64,000 nt of DNA, taken from Siphonodentalium dalli. Taxonomy: Eukaryota > Mollusca > Scaphopoda > Gadilida > Siphonodentaliidae. The notes under the pieces were generated by a model. It did not search any database, was not told the origin of the DNA, and saw nothing but the letters and a program-made list of their open reading frames with translations. This document shows, in pieces, positions 43,800-55,890 of this stretch. The number at the start of each line of letters is the position of its first letter. Position 1 is the first letter of the stretch. The position numbers and the translations under genes were made by a program. The stretch lies in the NCBI GenBank assembly GCA_032622095.1, contig CP136064.1, positions 170,696,310 through 170,760,309 on the forward strand, written 5' to 3'.

Positions 43800-44105
43800 G
43801 TAAGGAGATTTTGCATTCAAATTTCACAATCTTGAAAAATCTGACCCAAGTCACTTGAGCTCTTATACCTTCTCAACAATCATATTTATATTGGGACTGG
43901 ATTCACAGTGAGCTAACAAAATTGATACATTGCTCATTTGCTACATACTGTATCAAATAGGTCTGGTAATGTAACTTATTTGAGCTGAATAACTCGAACT
44001 TATGAACTTTTTCCTTTTTGGTGCAAATTCTTTTTGCCTACGTTAATTATGAAATATTTTCTATCTTATGTCACTCTTAATAGTTTTCACCAAAGAATGA
44101 AGAAT

Positions 44106-44456
44106 TGGTAACTTTGAGAGCCTTATCTATTCTGTATATCTTTCCTGAACTTTTATGCATTGATTCAGTGGTGTATAATTATGAGTCTGGGAAACCAGTC
44201 AACTGAAGATTCGGCCACTAGGAAATAAAAAAAATTATGAATTATTTTCTATGAATCGGGACGGTTGATGTGGCTATTTTTAGAACATTACTCCATTATG
44301 ATTGAAATCTTTTTATAAACACTTTTATGCGAAACATTTGTAACACCAGATATTTCTCATGTGTTTATTTGTGAACAGCAGTGCCTAGGTGCCTTCAAAA
44401 CGAAAAATGTTTGTTCTTGTAGAAAGTTGTGTCAGGAAGAGATAGAACATTTTTAA
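44106..44456. mobile_element. Possible degraded MITE with GATGG...CTCTTCC-type ends
   Basis: CTTATCTATTCTGTATATCTT at left and GTCAGGAAGAGATAGAAC at right resemble the ends of 14624 and 50476; weak. Confidence 0.3.
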
Positions 44457-44645
44457 TAACTCAAATTTTAACTATCGAAATAGTATACAAAATTGGTGTC
44501 ATTAACAGGACTTGAAAGTTAACGGAAAGGAACTCCTCAAAACCTGTGAACATGTCTGCCTCACTTTAGCTATATAATAATGGATAGGTTTTATATAACG
44601 CTTATCACATGAGTCTTTTAGCACTTGGAACGGTCACATTATTAC

Positions 44646-45533
44646 ACAGGGGCCTGAAACGCGCTCCGCTGCCCGCCCCCTTTTGCGCTGCCCATATACG
44701 CCGCTTCTATGTACGCGCCTGCTTCACGTTAATGGTAGTATAACAAGGACAAGGGGAACTGTAGATATTTCCCGTTTTACCATCGCTCGGGAATCGGACA
44801 AATTTAGCCCCATTTATCCGAGTAATGCTATCGATATAGCCACGGGTGTGTCGGTGAAGGATTCCTCTTTCAATCAATACCACAAGCTCCCCTCGTTACC
44901 ATATATATCCATAGCATTTGATAATTTTTTTACCACCGAATATTGTCTCCAGAGAGCGTAAATTTTCGGATTGATCCAACTCAGAGAACAATGGCCGATA
45001 TGTTCCTCTAAATTCACCCCCATACCGCTTACTATAATTAACAATCGGTCAAACGATCAACTAAACATCTGGCGCTCAGTGATTTCTTGTCGGCTAATAA
45101 TTTATTTACTCATACACATCAACACATCGTCAGTAAACAATTTTTATAGAGGTGAAATCTGTCGATAATTCTAAAAAAAATTTAGGCCTACCATTCACAC
45201 AGCTCCTCATTTTAATATTCATTACGACCTGACCTTTCCATGACTGCCATAGTAGAAACAGCCAATCAGCGCTCAGTATTATAATCGAGGTAAGGTCGTA
45301 ATGAATATTAAAATGAGGAGCTGTGTGAATGTTAAAAAAAAATTAGAATTACTCGGATAAATGGGGCTAAATTTGTCCGATTCCCGAGCGATGGTAAAAC
45401 GGGAAATTTCTACAGTTCCCCTTGAACTTATTATACTACCATTTAAATAACGTGAAGCAGGCGCGTATATAGAAGCGGCGTATTTGGGCAGCGCAAAAGG
45501 GGGCGGGCAGCGGAGCACGTTACAGGCCACTGT
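44646..45533. mobile_element. Mutator-like non-autonomous element, ~185-bp terminal repeats
   Basis: Left end ACAGGGGCCTGAAACGCG and right end GTTACAGGCCACTGT extend into terminal inverted repeats of about 185 bp, GC-rich at the tips. A perfect 10-bp duplication ACATTATTAC lies at 44636-44645 and 45534-45543. Long inverted repeats with a 9-11 bp duplication are typical of MULEs. An inner inverted repeat (TAATATTCATTACGACCT) lies at 45190-45335. The frames read across it on both strands are mirror images of the repeats, not genes. Confidence 0.85.
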
Positions 45534-45924
45534 ACATTATTACCCCAGTTGTTGATTTATACTGAGTCTAATGTGTGCTGCCATTTTACAGGCATTTCAC
45601 AAGAGCGGCGACATGCACGTACATGCACATCTACACAACTTCATGCTAACTTACACTCGCCCAACAATCCAAGTGACTATTTCATGTCTAGATACGACAA
45701 GCGAGCACATTATGAGTGACCTTGCACAAGGGTCACAATTCAGCGTGAGATTTGAAAAGTGTATGCACAACTCAACAGTCACGTGTTGCTTAATCCTGTT
45801 ATGGGGAACTCTATACCTCCACCGGCTGGCGTGAACTCATATCGCCATGTTGACAGCTCTACAAGCTGAACACTAAACTGCTCGACAACGGAGCTGTATC
45901 TGCTAAGGCTTCACCATATATATA

Positions 45925-46142
45925 CAATAATGCTCTAAATAATCGACTCCTTAACCACAGCAGAATTATGGGTAACTTTTCAGGATTTAGTCGGAAATAT
46001 GGCTTGTTGCCATTCATCAGAAAGCTCTCACTGAGAGCTTTCTGATGAATGGCAACAAGCCATATTTCCGACTAAATCCTGAAAAGTTACCCACCATAAT
46101 TCTGCTGTGGTTATAAGGAGTCGATTATTTAGAGCATTACTG
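45925..46142. mobile_element. mariner-like fold-back MITE
   Basis: CAATAATGCTC...GAGCATTACTG; long arms around GAAAGCTCTCACTGAGAGC. Confidence 0.8.
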
Positions 46143-46459
46143 CATATATATGTCATATAACGGAACTATAATGGGGCCTGTAACTGAGTAACCATTGATC
46201 TTTGATGGGGCCTAGCTGAATAATTAAACTAAAATTGTGCAAACCTGACTAACCATATACCAAATCAATGCACTTATGAAGTTCCTTGTCCATATTTTGT
46301 TTTATTATGCATGATTATTGTTACGATCTCTCTAGTTTACATGTACTGGATTACTCACTTTAAAAATGAGAACAAATTTATTCTGTTCTCTTGCTGGTGG
46401 TTTTGTTGAGAATTTTCTCACAAACATGAATTCCTACAAACTCTCCATATATTTTCCAG

Positions 46460-46735
46460 GTTCGTGGATATACTGAACCCTATATCTGTTCAATATGTGG
46501 GAAGAACTATTCAACCAAAGGTTCACTTGTAATTCACCGAAAGGTCCATAGCGCCCAGAAGGATTTCACGTGCCAGCATTGTGGACGGGGATTCAAGCTG
46601 AAACATCATCTTAAATACCATGTCGGAACTCATTTTAGAACACACAAATCATGCAATATTTGTAACCAGACATACAGTTCTGCAGCTCGCCTAGCAAAAC
46701 ATAAAGAAGAAGCCCATGGAATATGCCTCCCATAG
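46460..46735 (+). CDS. Alternative zinc-finger terminal exon 15 (three fingers, no ATG)
   Basis: This exon contains no ATG in its frame and is easily missed. The acceptor TATATTTTCCAG ends at 46459. In phase 0 it reads 91 residues to TAG, opening VRGYTEPYIC. Fingers are C10/C13/H26/H30, C38/C41/H54/H58 and C65/C68/H81-X4-H86, with an AHGICLP tail. The linker HSAQKDF and GFKLKHHLK tie it closely to the exon at 49678 (HSAQKDF, EFKLKHYLK). The W of the usual PPWIC start is replaced by Y. Absence of any start codon is the cleanest single proof that these units are joined by splicing. Confidence 0.9.
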   Translation, partial: VRGYTEPYICSICGKNYSTKGSLVIHRKVHSAQKDFTCQHCGRGFKLKHHLKYHVGTHFRTHKSCNICNQTYSSAARLAKHKEEAHGICLP

Positions 46736-46741
46736 ACGATT

Positions 46742-46992
46742 GTTTAAGGCACTGTTTACAAAATATATTCTCCCATTCAGTTATAAACATATACATTGGA
46801 ATGACATCTGGAGGAATGACAACGTTCAGGAAATATTTATACAAGCAGACAGGAAAACAGACAAGCTTAGTGCAGAATGATATTCATTGGTGAGAAATGT
46901 TCGGATAGAAATTTTATCAAAGCCCCTTTGATTAACTTATTATCTGAACATTTCATAAGTGAACTACTTGTCAATGATTATTTAAAAAGTGT
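46742..46992. mobile_element. MITE remnant, CCCTTTCTATACTAAAT family
   Basis: TTCTCCCATTCAGTTATAAAC, ACATTGGAATG, TTATCTGAACATTTC and GTCAATGATTATTTAAAAAG in family order, just after exon 15. Confidence 0.5.
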
Positions 46993-47320
46993 TAAATTTA
47001 TATATTAACACTTACAATGCTCATTTAACAGAGCTTCATTATCATAAGTGATCTACTCGTCAATGATTATTTAAAAAGTGTTAAATTACAGTAATGCTCT
47101 AAATAATCGATCCCTTTAATAACCACAACAGAATTATGGGTAATTTTTCAGGATTTAGTCCTGGAGAGCTTTCTGATGAATGGCAACAAGCCATATTTCC
47201 GACTAAATCCTGAAAAGTTACCCATAATTCTGCTGTAGTTAAGGAGTCGATTATTTAGAGCATTACTCTATATAGTAACACTTACAATGCTCATTTAACA
47301 GAGCTTTCCCTTCTTGAACT
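46950..47320. repeat. ~92-bp tandem duplication interrupted by a MITE
   Basis: Block Y (CATAAGTGATCTACTCGTC..., 46951 and 47043) and block X (AACACTTACAATGCTCATTT, 47007 and 47274) occur as Y-X-Y-[MITE]-X. Confidence 0.8.
47089..47268. mobile_element. mariner-like MITE, partly deleted
   Basis: CAGTAATGCTC...GAGCATTACTC; inserted in the second copy of the duplication at 46950-47320. Confidence 0.8.
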
Positions 47321-47836
47321 TCTTCACTGCTGGAAGGGACATCGCTCTCTTGAGCCTGCAAATTATCTAATAGTTACCTACTTGGTCGAGGTATTGTTGA
47401 TTTGGAAAGACCTCAGTGCATGCAATGATTCTGATGTGTGGTGTTATACATGTTATACTGTAAGAATCAAAAATTTAATATTTGAGTCCAACAACAAATG
47501 TAATTGGGTTAATAAACTGTATTTAAGATCATAAAAGCATCAACAGAATTATCACAGTACAGCAGGCAATATAATAAACCACATAAAAGATAGTCCTTAA
47601 ATGAAATCTGTATTTCATTTAGTAATATATTTCAAATATCGGGCGTCTTGACTATTTAAAAAACTAATTAATGAATGACCCCCCCCCCCCCCCATACTTT
47701 GCTAATTTTGCCGCCATTTAGAGGTGAGTGCTAATTAGTGACACTATTGTTCATGCTCGCTATCACACACATACATACTGACACACATTCCAGTTAACCC
47801 ATAAAAAGTTTTAATAATGCAGGATGCGTGCAAGTA

Positions 47837-48021
47837 CAGTAATGCCCTAAATAATCGACTCCTTAACCACAGCAGAATTATGGGTAATTTTTCAGGTTTT
47901 AGTTGGAAATATGACTTGTGGCTTTCCGTTGAATGGCAACAAGCCATATTTCCGACTAAATCCTGAAAAATTACCCATAATTCTGCTGTGGTTAAGGAGT
48001 CGGTTATTTAGGGCATTACTG
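47837..48021. mobile_element. mariner-like MITE
   Basis: CAGTAATGCCC...GGGCATTACTG with TA flanks; centre shortened. Confidence 0.85.
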
Positions 48022-48192
48022 TATCATGATACATAAAAGAAGCAGTTTACTAAAACAGATAAAAACGGCACCTATAACATACATGCACTGAGGTGTTTAA
48101 AGGGACTCAATCCCTCGATGTGGGTTGATACGAAATAACATAAAAGTCTGTCAGACAACTATCATCAATGAGTACATGTAAATTAGATTGAC

Positions 48193-48466
48193 ATTGTTCT
48201 TATTTTGATTATTCATAGCTCTCCGATAATGAGATTTTGCATGTCAAAACCATTGTTATGTAAACAATCAAAGTCCAATTATAGTCCAATAAGATACCAA
48301 ATTTGAATCAAAACTTGACGGTAAACATTGAAATGGTCAAAGAATTGAATAATATTCTGAAAATCATGATTAGCAATCTTTGTTGACAAAATTTCTTTAA
48401 CAGTTTTGTTTACATAACAATAGTTTCAACACACAATTTTTTTTATTGGAGAACTATCAATAATGT
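48193..48466. mobile_element. Fold-back element with CATTGTTATGTAAAC arms, copy 1
   Basis: AGCTCTCCGATAATGAG...CCATTGTTATGTAAAC is complementary to GTTTACATAACAATAG...GGAGAACTATC. The same layout recurs at 48780. Confidence 0.6.
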
Positions 48467-48779
48467 ATAAGAGAATATTAAAAGATTATATATTATTACA
48501 CATACATGTTGATGATGATATTTTTTACAGAGTTTTATACTTTTCCACATTTGTTGACTTGGGTCCCAGGTTGGTAATTATCTTGCCAGTAATTTGGGAG
48601 GATGAATATCGTGGAATATTTCTAAACAAAACATTTCTTTTAATTTGTTTTGCGACCTCATGCTAAATGACTATATAGGGAAAGAAGAACTGCTTTCTAG
48701 TCTACGAAGTGGGGTGTCCTACCTATTATGTAAATAAGTCTTTCCAATTAAAGGCATATAACATTCAAAAATTTATCTA

Positions 48780-49083
48780 CATTGTTCTTATTTTCATTAT
48801 TAATAACTCTACAATAACGAGATTTCACCTATGGAAACCATTGTTGTGTAAACATTACTGTTATAGTCGCATTACAACCAAAGTCCAATTAATCCAATAA
48901 AATATCAAAGTTTAATCAAAACTTGACGGCAAACATAGGAAAAGGTCCAAGCATTGAAAAATTATATTTAGACTAAATATTTGAGCTTAATACGTAAACT
49001 AGCAACGTTTGTTTTTACATAACAATGGTTTCAACATGTGAAATTTCGTTACCGGAGAACTATCAACAATGAATATAAGAACA
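48780..49083. mobile_element. Fold-back element with CATTGTTATGTAAAC arms, copy 2
   Basis: Same arms and shared interior (AATCAAAACTTGACGG), same orientation, about 590 bp downstream of copy 1. Confidence 0.6.
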
Positions 49084-49677
49084 AAGGTTATCTATTTCTC
49101 CATGTTCTTCTTTAATGGTGGTGATGTTTTTGCACATTCACCCACTGTAGGTGCCTTGGGGTCCCTTTATAATGTGTTATAGATGAATACCTTACATACA
49201 ATGTGAAATCTACTCTGAATTAAGCACCAAAAAAGGCCAAGGGCTGAAAGATCTGTCTTGTCTCCAATTTGGACAACAGAATAGTGGAGATCAACATAGA
49301 GATTCGTTATATAATGATTTAATAGCGCAAGCTTTATGTCATTGTAGTCTTTTCTAGTGGGCTTTATATAAAGTGAAATGACAGCACTGGAAAGAATCTG
49401 ATCTGTCATTTCACTTGATAAATGTCACTAGAACCGAAGAAGCAATTTTAAAAAAAAAATCGTATGAAAATCTCCAATATATACGTGTATAATACAGCCC
49501 TCAAATTAGGAACAAATGTTCCGTGGCAAATATACTGCTGTGGCCTGTTAGATTCCACATGCTGCCATGGCATTGCTTATTGTCATGGTCAATTTCGAGG
49601 ACTGAAATATATAAATACAACTCAGAGGGTGCCCAATAGGATCAATCTGGCTCACCGATCAAATATGTATTTTGCAG

Positions 49678-49965
49678 GTATATGGAAGTGGTGACAAGCC
49701 CTGGAATTGTAAGCTGTGTGGGAAGAATTATTCCAGCAAAAGTGCACTTGTATATCATCAAAAACTTCATAGTGCCCAAAAAGATTTCCAGTGTCCTCAA
49801 TGTGGAAGGGAATTCAAGCTGAAACATTACCTCAAGACCCACCTGGCAACACACAATAAGGACAGAGAAGAGACGTGCGAAATATGTCAAGCTACATTCA
49901 AAACCGCGCGTGTCCTCGCCAATCACATTAAATGTATCCATTACACGATGTTTCCACCACCATAA
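49678..49965 (+). CDS. Alternative zinc-finger terminal exon 16 (three fingers)
   Basis: The acceptor TATGTATTTTGCAG ends at 49677; phase 0; 95 residues to TAA. It opens VYGSGDKPWNC. Fingers are C11/C14/H27/H31, C39/C42/H55/H59 and C67/C70/H83-X4-H88 (HIKCIH). The tail YTMFPPP is proline-rich. It belongs with exons 15 and 17: the first finger SSKSALVYHQKLH is nearly shared with exon 17, and finger 2 FKLKHYLKTHLATHNK matches exon 17's FQLPYYLRKHLATHNK. Exon 17 stops exactly after that HNK, whereas this exon continues into finger 3. Confidence 0.9.
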   Translation, partial: VYGSGDKPWNCKLCGKNYSSKSALVYHQKLHSAQKDFQCPQCGREFKLKHYLKTHLATHNKDREETCEICQATFKTARVLANHIKCIHYTMFPPP

Positions 49966-50211
49966 ATCCTTTCAGATTGATGGTCGAAAAAATTGAGCAT
50001 GCTAACTTTCAGCTCAGATATCAGATATCTAGGACTTTTATTCAGAGAATAATATATGGGGTCCAGCATAGGCATTAGTGAGAGCCACTGATATTCATAT
50101 TATGTGAATTATGATGTCGCTGTCAAATGTAAATTTCCTGTTTAAATTTGATATAATTATTCACTGTATATATCTATTGCATGTTTTTTTCACACTCCGG
50201 GGATCAAACCT

Positions 50212-50445
50212 CAGTAATGCCCTAAATAATCAACTCCTTAACCACAGCAGAATTATGGGTAATTTTTCAGGATTTAGTTGGAAATACGGCTTTTTGCTAT
50301 TCATCGGAAAGCTCTCAGTATTCTTCGGAAAGCTCTCACTGAGAGCTTTCCAATGAATGGCAACAAGCCATATTTCTGACTAAATCCTGAAAAATAATCC
50401 ATAATTCTGCTGTGGTTAAGGAGTCGATTATTTAGGGCATTACTG
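50212..50445. mobile_element. mariner-like MITE with duplicated centre
   Basis: CAGTAATGCCC...GGGCATTACTG; GGAAAGCTCTCA appears twice on the left side of the loop. Confidence 0.8.
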
Positions 50446-50475
50446 TAGTTCTATATGTATACATGTACATGAAAT

Positions 50476-51080
50476 ACTTGAAGATGGTCTATCTCTTCCA
50501 AATTACATTTTATTTAAGAAATGATTTGCAGATCGATTGGAGTCATTGGATTTTGACTGAAATAGTAATTAAACAAAGTGTCTGAATCCAGAAGGGATTC
50601 ACACAAACTTTGTGTAATTACTCTGCCAGTCAAAACCAATGACCCCAGTTGATCAACAAGTCATTTCTTATAATCATATCCCAGTAAATTTTAATAGAAC
50701 ATTAATAATTTGAACAACTTTTCAAAACTACCACAACAATTGTAAGTAATATATATTGTTCAAATTCCAACACAGTCTGTCAATAACAACACGCAGCTTG
50801 AAGTGATGTAAGTGGTTCGTCACTTTTTGTGAAGTGGACACCAAGCGCATGCACATGGTCGGCTTGGAGTGACGTATGTGTTCATTGCTTTTTATGAAAT
50901 GTCAACTTCAGTTTAATATTGCCTGATGAATATTGGAAACGTTCGTGTAACCGTATCGCAATTTGTACTGATTCTTACGGAAGCTAATTGTGTGAATGCA
51001 GAGGGTGTGTGATTATATAGTTATATCCAGGAAACTATATAAAACTTGTTATAGGAAGAGATAGACCATCTTTAAATACA
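50476..51080. mobile_element. MITE with AAGATGGTCTATCTCTTCC ends
   Basis: GAAGATGGTCTATCTCTTCC at left is complementary to GGAAGAGATAGACCATCTTT at right (51054-51073). The duplication site is not clear. Confidence 0.65.
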
Positions 51081-51496
51081 ACATATGTATACATGTATTT
51101 TAAAGATTTATTGAACTGATAGGAATCACACTCTGTAATTATTGGAATGCAGCTCTGTGCCACATCCCGTTCTCGGTATAGGAAGTTATACATTGCATTC
51201 TCGGTTTGTATTTTTTCTAGTCTGCTCTGCCAAATTTCAAAATAAAACGGATCATATTTCATAGTATTATCACTAGAAATGGAGCTTATCTCCCTTGATA
51301 TTATGAGAAAATAGTCACACAAATCCACACCTACAAAATTTCTATTTGAACACAGGAAGAGATGTCATTATTTTCTTTTATCGGCATCACCACAAGAGAT
51401 TCGCTTCTTCGCTGGCGTTAACCATCCTTGCACAATTCAACATCAAACATATATTTAAGTAGAATTGGGCATTTATTTGTGCCAGTACCATTGTCA

Positions 51497-53022
51497 GACC
51501 AAGTCTTCTCAGCCCACAATAGCTTGGGATATCGATTGGGTTGATGCTGTTTTGACCCGAGATCCGTCACTCATCTATAACAGACTTTACGCCAAGAGTC
51601 ATTGACGGGAGTTATCTTGCTTGTATTTCTCACATGGGGGAATCAATCGAAGGCCGATCCAAGCAACCAGAGGCTGCGCCGAGCAGCCAACGAGGCACTC
51701 AGAGAATTTGAGTCATTTTTGGAGACAGGAATTTAGAACTACACACTATAAAACCAAATATTGGGGACAAATGGAGAGGTATGTATTATCTGTTTTAGGT
51801 TTGCCCAGTAATATGGTTATTGTCCAGCACGCAGTGGGTCGACAGAAAACAATATAAAATGCTATACGTGTGTCAGAAAATTGTCACCCATGACGAAAAT
51901 ACTGACAATGTGGACAAATACACTACTTGCTATTTACTATTGACTGTACTTGAAGTCAAGTATTACCCCAAACCGCCCTAGAAATTTTAGCCCACAATTC
52001 CCAAGAATAAGCATCCAATGTAGGTAAACGTGAAGGGTAGCATAGTGATGATATGTCAACTAGGCTGAACTGTGATAGTCAATGAGGCCCCTCCAAGTGA
52101 CTACATATGAGTACGATAATCAAATTGGAGTTTTATGTTTTGGTACATAAAATGGCACTGCTTTAGCCCGAGTTTCTCTGACTCGCAAATGCTATACTTA
52201 TTGGTGATGGTAATATGGCACAATTCACATAAAATAACTTGGCTGTACATTGATTGTTGCATAGTATAGCATTTCCGCGTCAGAGAAACTCAGCCTAGCA
52301 GTGCCATTTTATGTACCAAAACTCCATTTTGATTATCGTACTACTATGTGGTCAATCAGAGAGGTCTCGTTGACTATCACCATTCAGCCTCATTGGCAAA
52401 TCATCACAACACCCCCCCCCCCCTTCCCGTCTACCTCCATCCAGATGCTTATTCTGGGTAATTTTGGTCTAAAATTTCTGTGTCGGTTTTGGGTAATATT
52501 TGGCTTAAAGTACATTGATTTTTCCATGCAAAATAATGGATGTTTGTCAACAGTGTCTGTATTTTCGTCATGGGTGACCATTTTCTGACACACCTACAGC
52601 ATTATATATTGTTTTCTCTGCCGTTCCACCACTCACCTTGTGCTGGACAATAACCATATTACTGCGCTAAAACAGATAATACATACCTCTCCATTTCTTT
52701 GGTTTTAGTAAACAGTTCCTAAATTCCTGTCTCCAAAAATGACTCAAACTCGGATTGCAACTTTGGTGGCCTTTGATAGATTGCCCCGTGTTGTGTCTGT
52801 GGATTAGGTCAAATGGACGCTTTGCGTATATGGCCATAGAGGGCAGCCTTTCCCAAGCATGATGATATCAAACATGCACATATCAGAGGTCCGTTGAATG
52901 TCAAAACAACAAGATTTATATGTAAACAAAGCAATGATTTCCAGAGAATGTTGATGGGATGGGACAAAACAGCATCAGCCCAACTGATACCCCAAGCTTG
53001 TGGACCAAGAAGACTTGGTCTA
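51497..53022. repeat. Large fold-back, arms ~700-760 bp
   Basis: The left arm (51497-52199) pairs with the right arm (52258-53022) around a ~60-bp centre. Examples: AGACCAAGTCTTCT/AGAAGACTTGGTCT, GGAGAGGTATGTATTATCTG and its complement, GAGTTTCTCTGACTCGC and its complement. A few indels of 50-100 bp separate the arms. The short frames inside it are not supported as genes. Confidence 0.8.
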
Positions 53023-53055
53023 TACCGATGTCAGAATTATGAAAATACTGAATTA

Positions 53056-53161
53056 CAGTAATGCCCTATATAATCGACTCATTAACCATAGCAGAATTAT
53101 GGGTAAAACTTTTCAGGATTTAGTCGGAAATATAGCTTGTTGCCATTCATCGGAAAGCTCT
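53056..53161. mobile_element. Half mariner-like MITE (left arm)
   Basis: CAGTAATGCCC to GGAAAGCTCTCA, then replaced by pearl-core-like sequence (AACTTGGCGCAGATGTCAAC, CCTGTGCACCTGC, 53205-53270), as at 31582. Confidence 0.7.
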
Positions 53162-53399
53162 CATCCTGGGATGCATCTTTTGTCCTAGCCTGTATTTCAT
53201 TATTTTCCAGGCAATGTTTTAAAAACTTGGCGCAGATGTCAACCAGCATGGAAACCTGTGCACCTGCAATTTTGAGCTCAGTCAGAGTCATTTTGGCAGA
53301 TGTATTTCCATTTTTTCGACATGGAAATGTTTTATGTTTTTTATTTTTAGAGTTATTGACCCTTTCATGGCGCATTGAAAATGTACAACATATTTAGTG

Positions 53400-54030
53400 A
53401 ATATGCACTTTGTATCATATTGGTGTGATCAATTTATCCTACAGTTTGTGGTATATGGATCTGAAGCTCATAAATCCTTCAAACTTGCCACCATCATTGG
53501 TGGGGGGGGGCATTTTAGTCAGCGACATTTTTTTCTAATAATATGAATGCAAAATTATCCACACTGAAAAGACACTTTGTATGAGCGGATCATTTGTTTA
53601 TATAAAGAGTGAGTGATAACCATAACACTCAACACCGAGAGTGATTCACAGTGACCCATTCAACACCAAGAGTGATTCACAGTGACCCATTCAACACCAA
53701 TATCTTGAGTGGCGAGGATTAGCGAACGCTATACTGGTATTTTGTAAACAACTTGGTGAGAGTTTTAACTAAAGTTCACTTTAATAGTGGGGTCTCCCCG
53801 CTGTTGAGTGTTTTGCTTATCGCATACTCTTTACTTACTGTACTGTCATATAATTTGGCTTTTGTTACATAACACAACGTACAAACTTGACAATAACATA
53901 CAATTTACTCTATATATGATTGGTATAACAACAAAGTCGGTCTATATTTTATTATTTTTTCTGTTTATGGCAGTTTTAATGGATGTGACTATTTTAACGG
54001 CAATAGCCACGATGAAGGCCAATCGTGCCT
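53400..54030. other. Intron without recognised element
   Basis: Contains a 27-bp direct repeat (AGTGATTCACAGTGACCC at 53639 and 53665) and an unclassified repeat shared with 36100-36250. Confidence 0.4.
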
Positions 54031-54034
54031 TTAA

Positions 54035-54434
54035 AGGTACTCAATCCGATTAAGCACCCCTAAATTACTATTTCTTTGGCTTCGGGGGGGGGAAAATATT
54101 TGATTCAAGTCGAGGAACCACCCACCCTTCAAAGCTTAGAGTGATCAGATATCGATTTTTGAAGTTTGTTAATTTTTGGAGATGTGGTCCACTTCCACGT
54201 GCTCAAATGGACAAATTGCGATTGTAAGATGGATAACTCGAAAATCAAGTGGTTACTACTAACAATAATAACCACTTGATTTTAGAGTTATCCATCTTAC
54301 ATCCACAATTTGTCTGTTTGAGCATGTGGAAGTAGACCACATCTCCAAAAATTAACAAACTTCAAAAATCGATATCTGATCACTCTGAGCCAAAGAAATA
54401 GTAATTTAGGAGCATCTGATCAGACTGAGTACCT
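54035..54434. mobile_element. TTAA-type MITE, AGGTACTCAATCCGA family
   Basis: AGGTACTCAATCCGATTAAG...ACTGAGTACCT, TTAA at 54031-54034 and 54435-54438; near-perfect arms around ACCACTTGATTTTAGAG. Confidence 0.85.
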
Positions 54435-54457
54435 TTAATTTGAGGCTTGCAGCTTAA

Positions 54458-54577
54458 CCCTTTGAGTTCCAGGTCGATTTTTGTATCAACCCATATACCC
54501 TGTGCCAATGCATTCTCTTATATATGCGAGTCGACCATAGGTCGCCTCGCATATATAAGAGAATGCATTGGCCTAAC

Positions 54578-54615
<38 letters not shown>

Positions 54616-54696
54616 TAATAATTTATTCTTGTATTCTTTAACAGACTTATATTGTAGGTTTAGGGCCGATGACATCGGCCCCTGTCACTCAAAGGG
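54458..54696. mobile_element. piggyBac-like MITE, CCCTTTGAGTGCCAGG family
   Basis: TTAA at 54454-54457 and 54697-54700; one palindrome cassette followed by a ~30-nt T run (54581-54611). Confidence 0.82.
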
Positions 54697-55069
54697 TTAA
54701 ACATCACTTTCGGAATAAAGGAACGATCTTGAATAATTTTATAAATAATAGTGTAGATAATGATTATTGTTCTGTTATATCTTGATTGTACTTGTAATTC
54801 TGAATGTATAATTAATAATCATGCTGTACAGTGGTGTTGGTTAGAAGAATAAACATATTGCAACAACTGTTACATCTTTGCTGGACCTTCACTGTTTAGT
54901 TTCTGCTTTTGAATAATTGATATAACTTCAAATTAATTTTATATTACCAAATTATCATCTTTGAGCACTCCTTACCCTGTCCTTCCCCCAAATTTGGTCA
55001 ACAGTAAATTTTGGAAGTTTTATGCCAGACACAACTTTAGTAGAACATTTCAGACCAAAACCAGCTTAT

Positions 55070-55890
55070 TAAAGGAGAATTTTCAAAAAATCTCAGTTTC
55101 AAACTATCAATTTGAAGGAAAAAATCATTATCGTTTATAACCAATGTATGCTATAGTACTATCATAACACCTGTTTACCCTCTCAATATGAGAGATATGT
55201 TCTAATTATGTAAAATAAAAAGTGGTTTAAAAAAAAAAGAAGAAGATTTTTTAGGCGGTCATTTGAGAGTTTGAAAGGAAAATTTGCAAATAACTCACTA
55301 CATTATCTATCTTAGGAATACAACTGGGGTTTATACTATGTCTACTATCTGATATCATAACTGTCTGCGAGAAAATAAAATCAAACATTTTTCATTGCAT
55401 ATTTTAGTTTTTTTGTGGCCATTTGCAGAACTATTATTTTGGAGGATAATTCACCATATTAAAAATAACATAATGTCTGAAAAGATGAATCAGTATTGAG
55501 TGTTTACATCTGCCAGATAATTGCAAATGGTTGAATAATATTTATGTTTTATGTTGTTATGGTCCTTCGCACAATAAGAAAACTAAAATATGCAATGAAA
55601 TTGTTTGATTTGTTTTTTCACAGACAGTCATGATTTGAGATAGTAGACAGAGTACAGACTCTAGTTGGATTCTTAATCTAGATAATGCAGTGCGATTTTT
55701 GCAAATATTTCCTGTCAAACTCACAAAATGGTGCCTAAATTTTTTTTTTAAAGTGACTTTTAACATAATTAGAACATATCTCTCATATTGTGACGGTAAA
55801 ATGTTGTTCTTTTAGTGCTATAGCATACATTGGTTATAAAGGATAATGGTTTTTCCTTCAAATTGAAATTGAGAGTCAAATATTTTCCAC
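55070..55890. repeat. Large imperfect fold-back, arms ~330 bp
   Basis: 55070-55425 pairs with 55560-55890: for example GAGAGATATGTTCTAATTATG / CATAATTAGAACATATCTCTC, TATAACCAATGTATGCTATAG and its complement, CATTGCATATTTTAGTTTT and its complement. No coding content. Confidence 0.75.

Noticed and set aside
44683-45530. Two frames with the same residues (TIARESDKFSPIYPSN) on opposite strands
   Set aside because: They are mirror readings of the terminal inverted repeats of the Mutator-like element.
45571-45834. 87-codon frame after TTTTACAG resembling a spliced exon
   Set aside because: The acceptor is plausible but the frame has no Cys/His finger pattern and no relative in the window.
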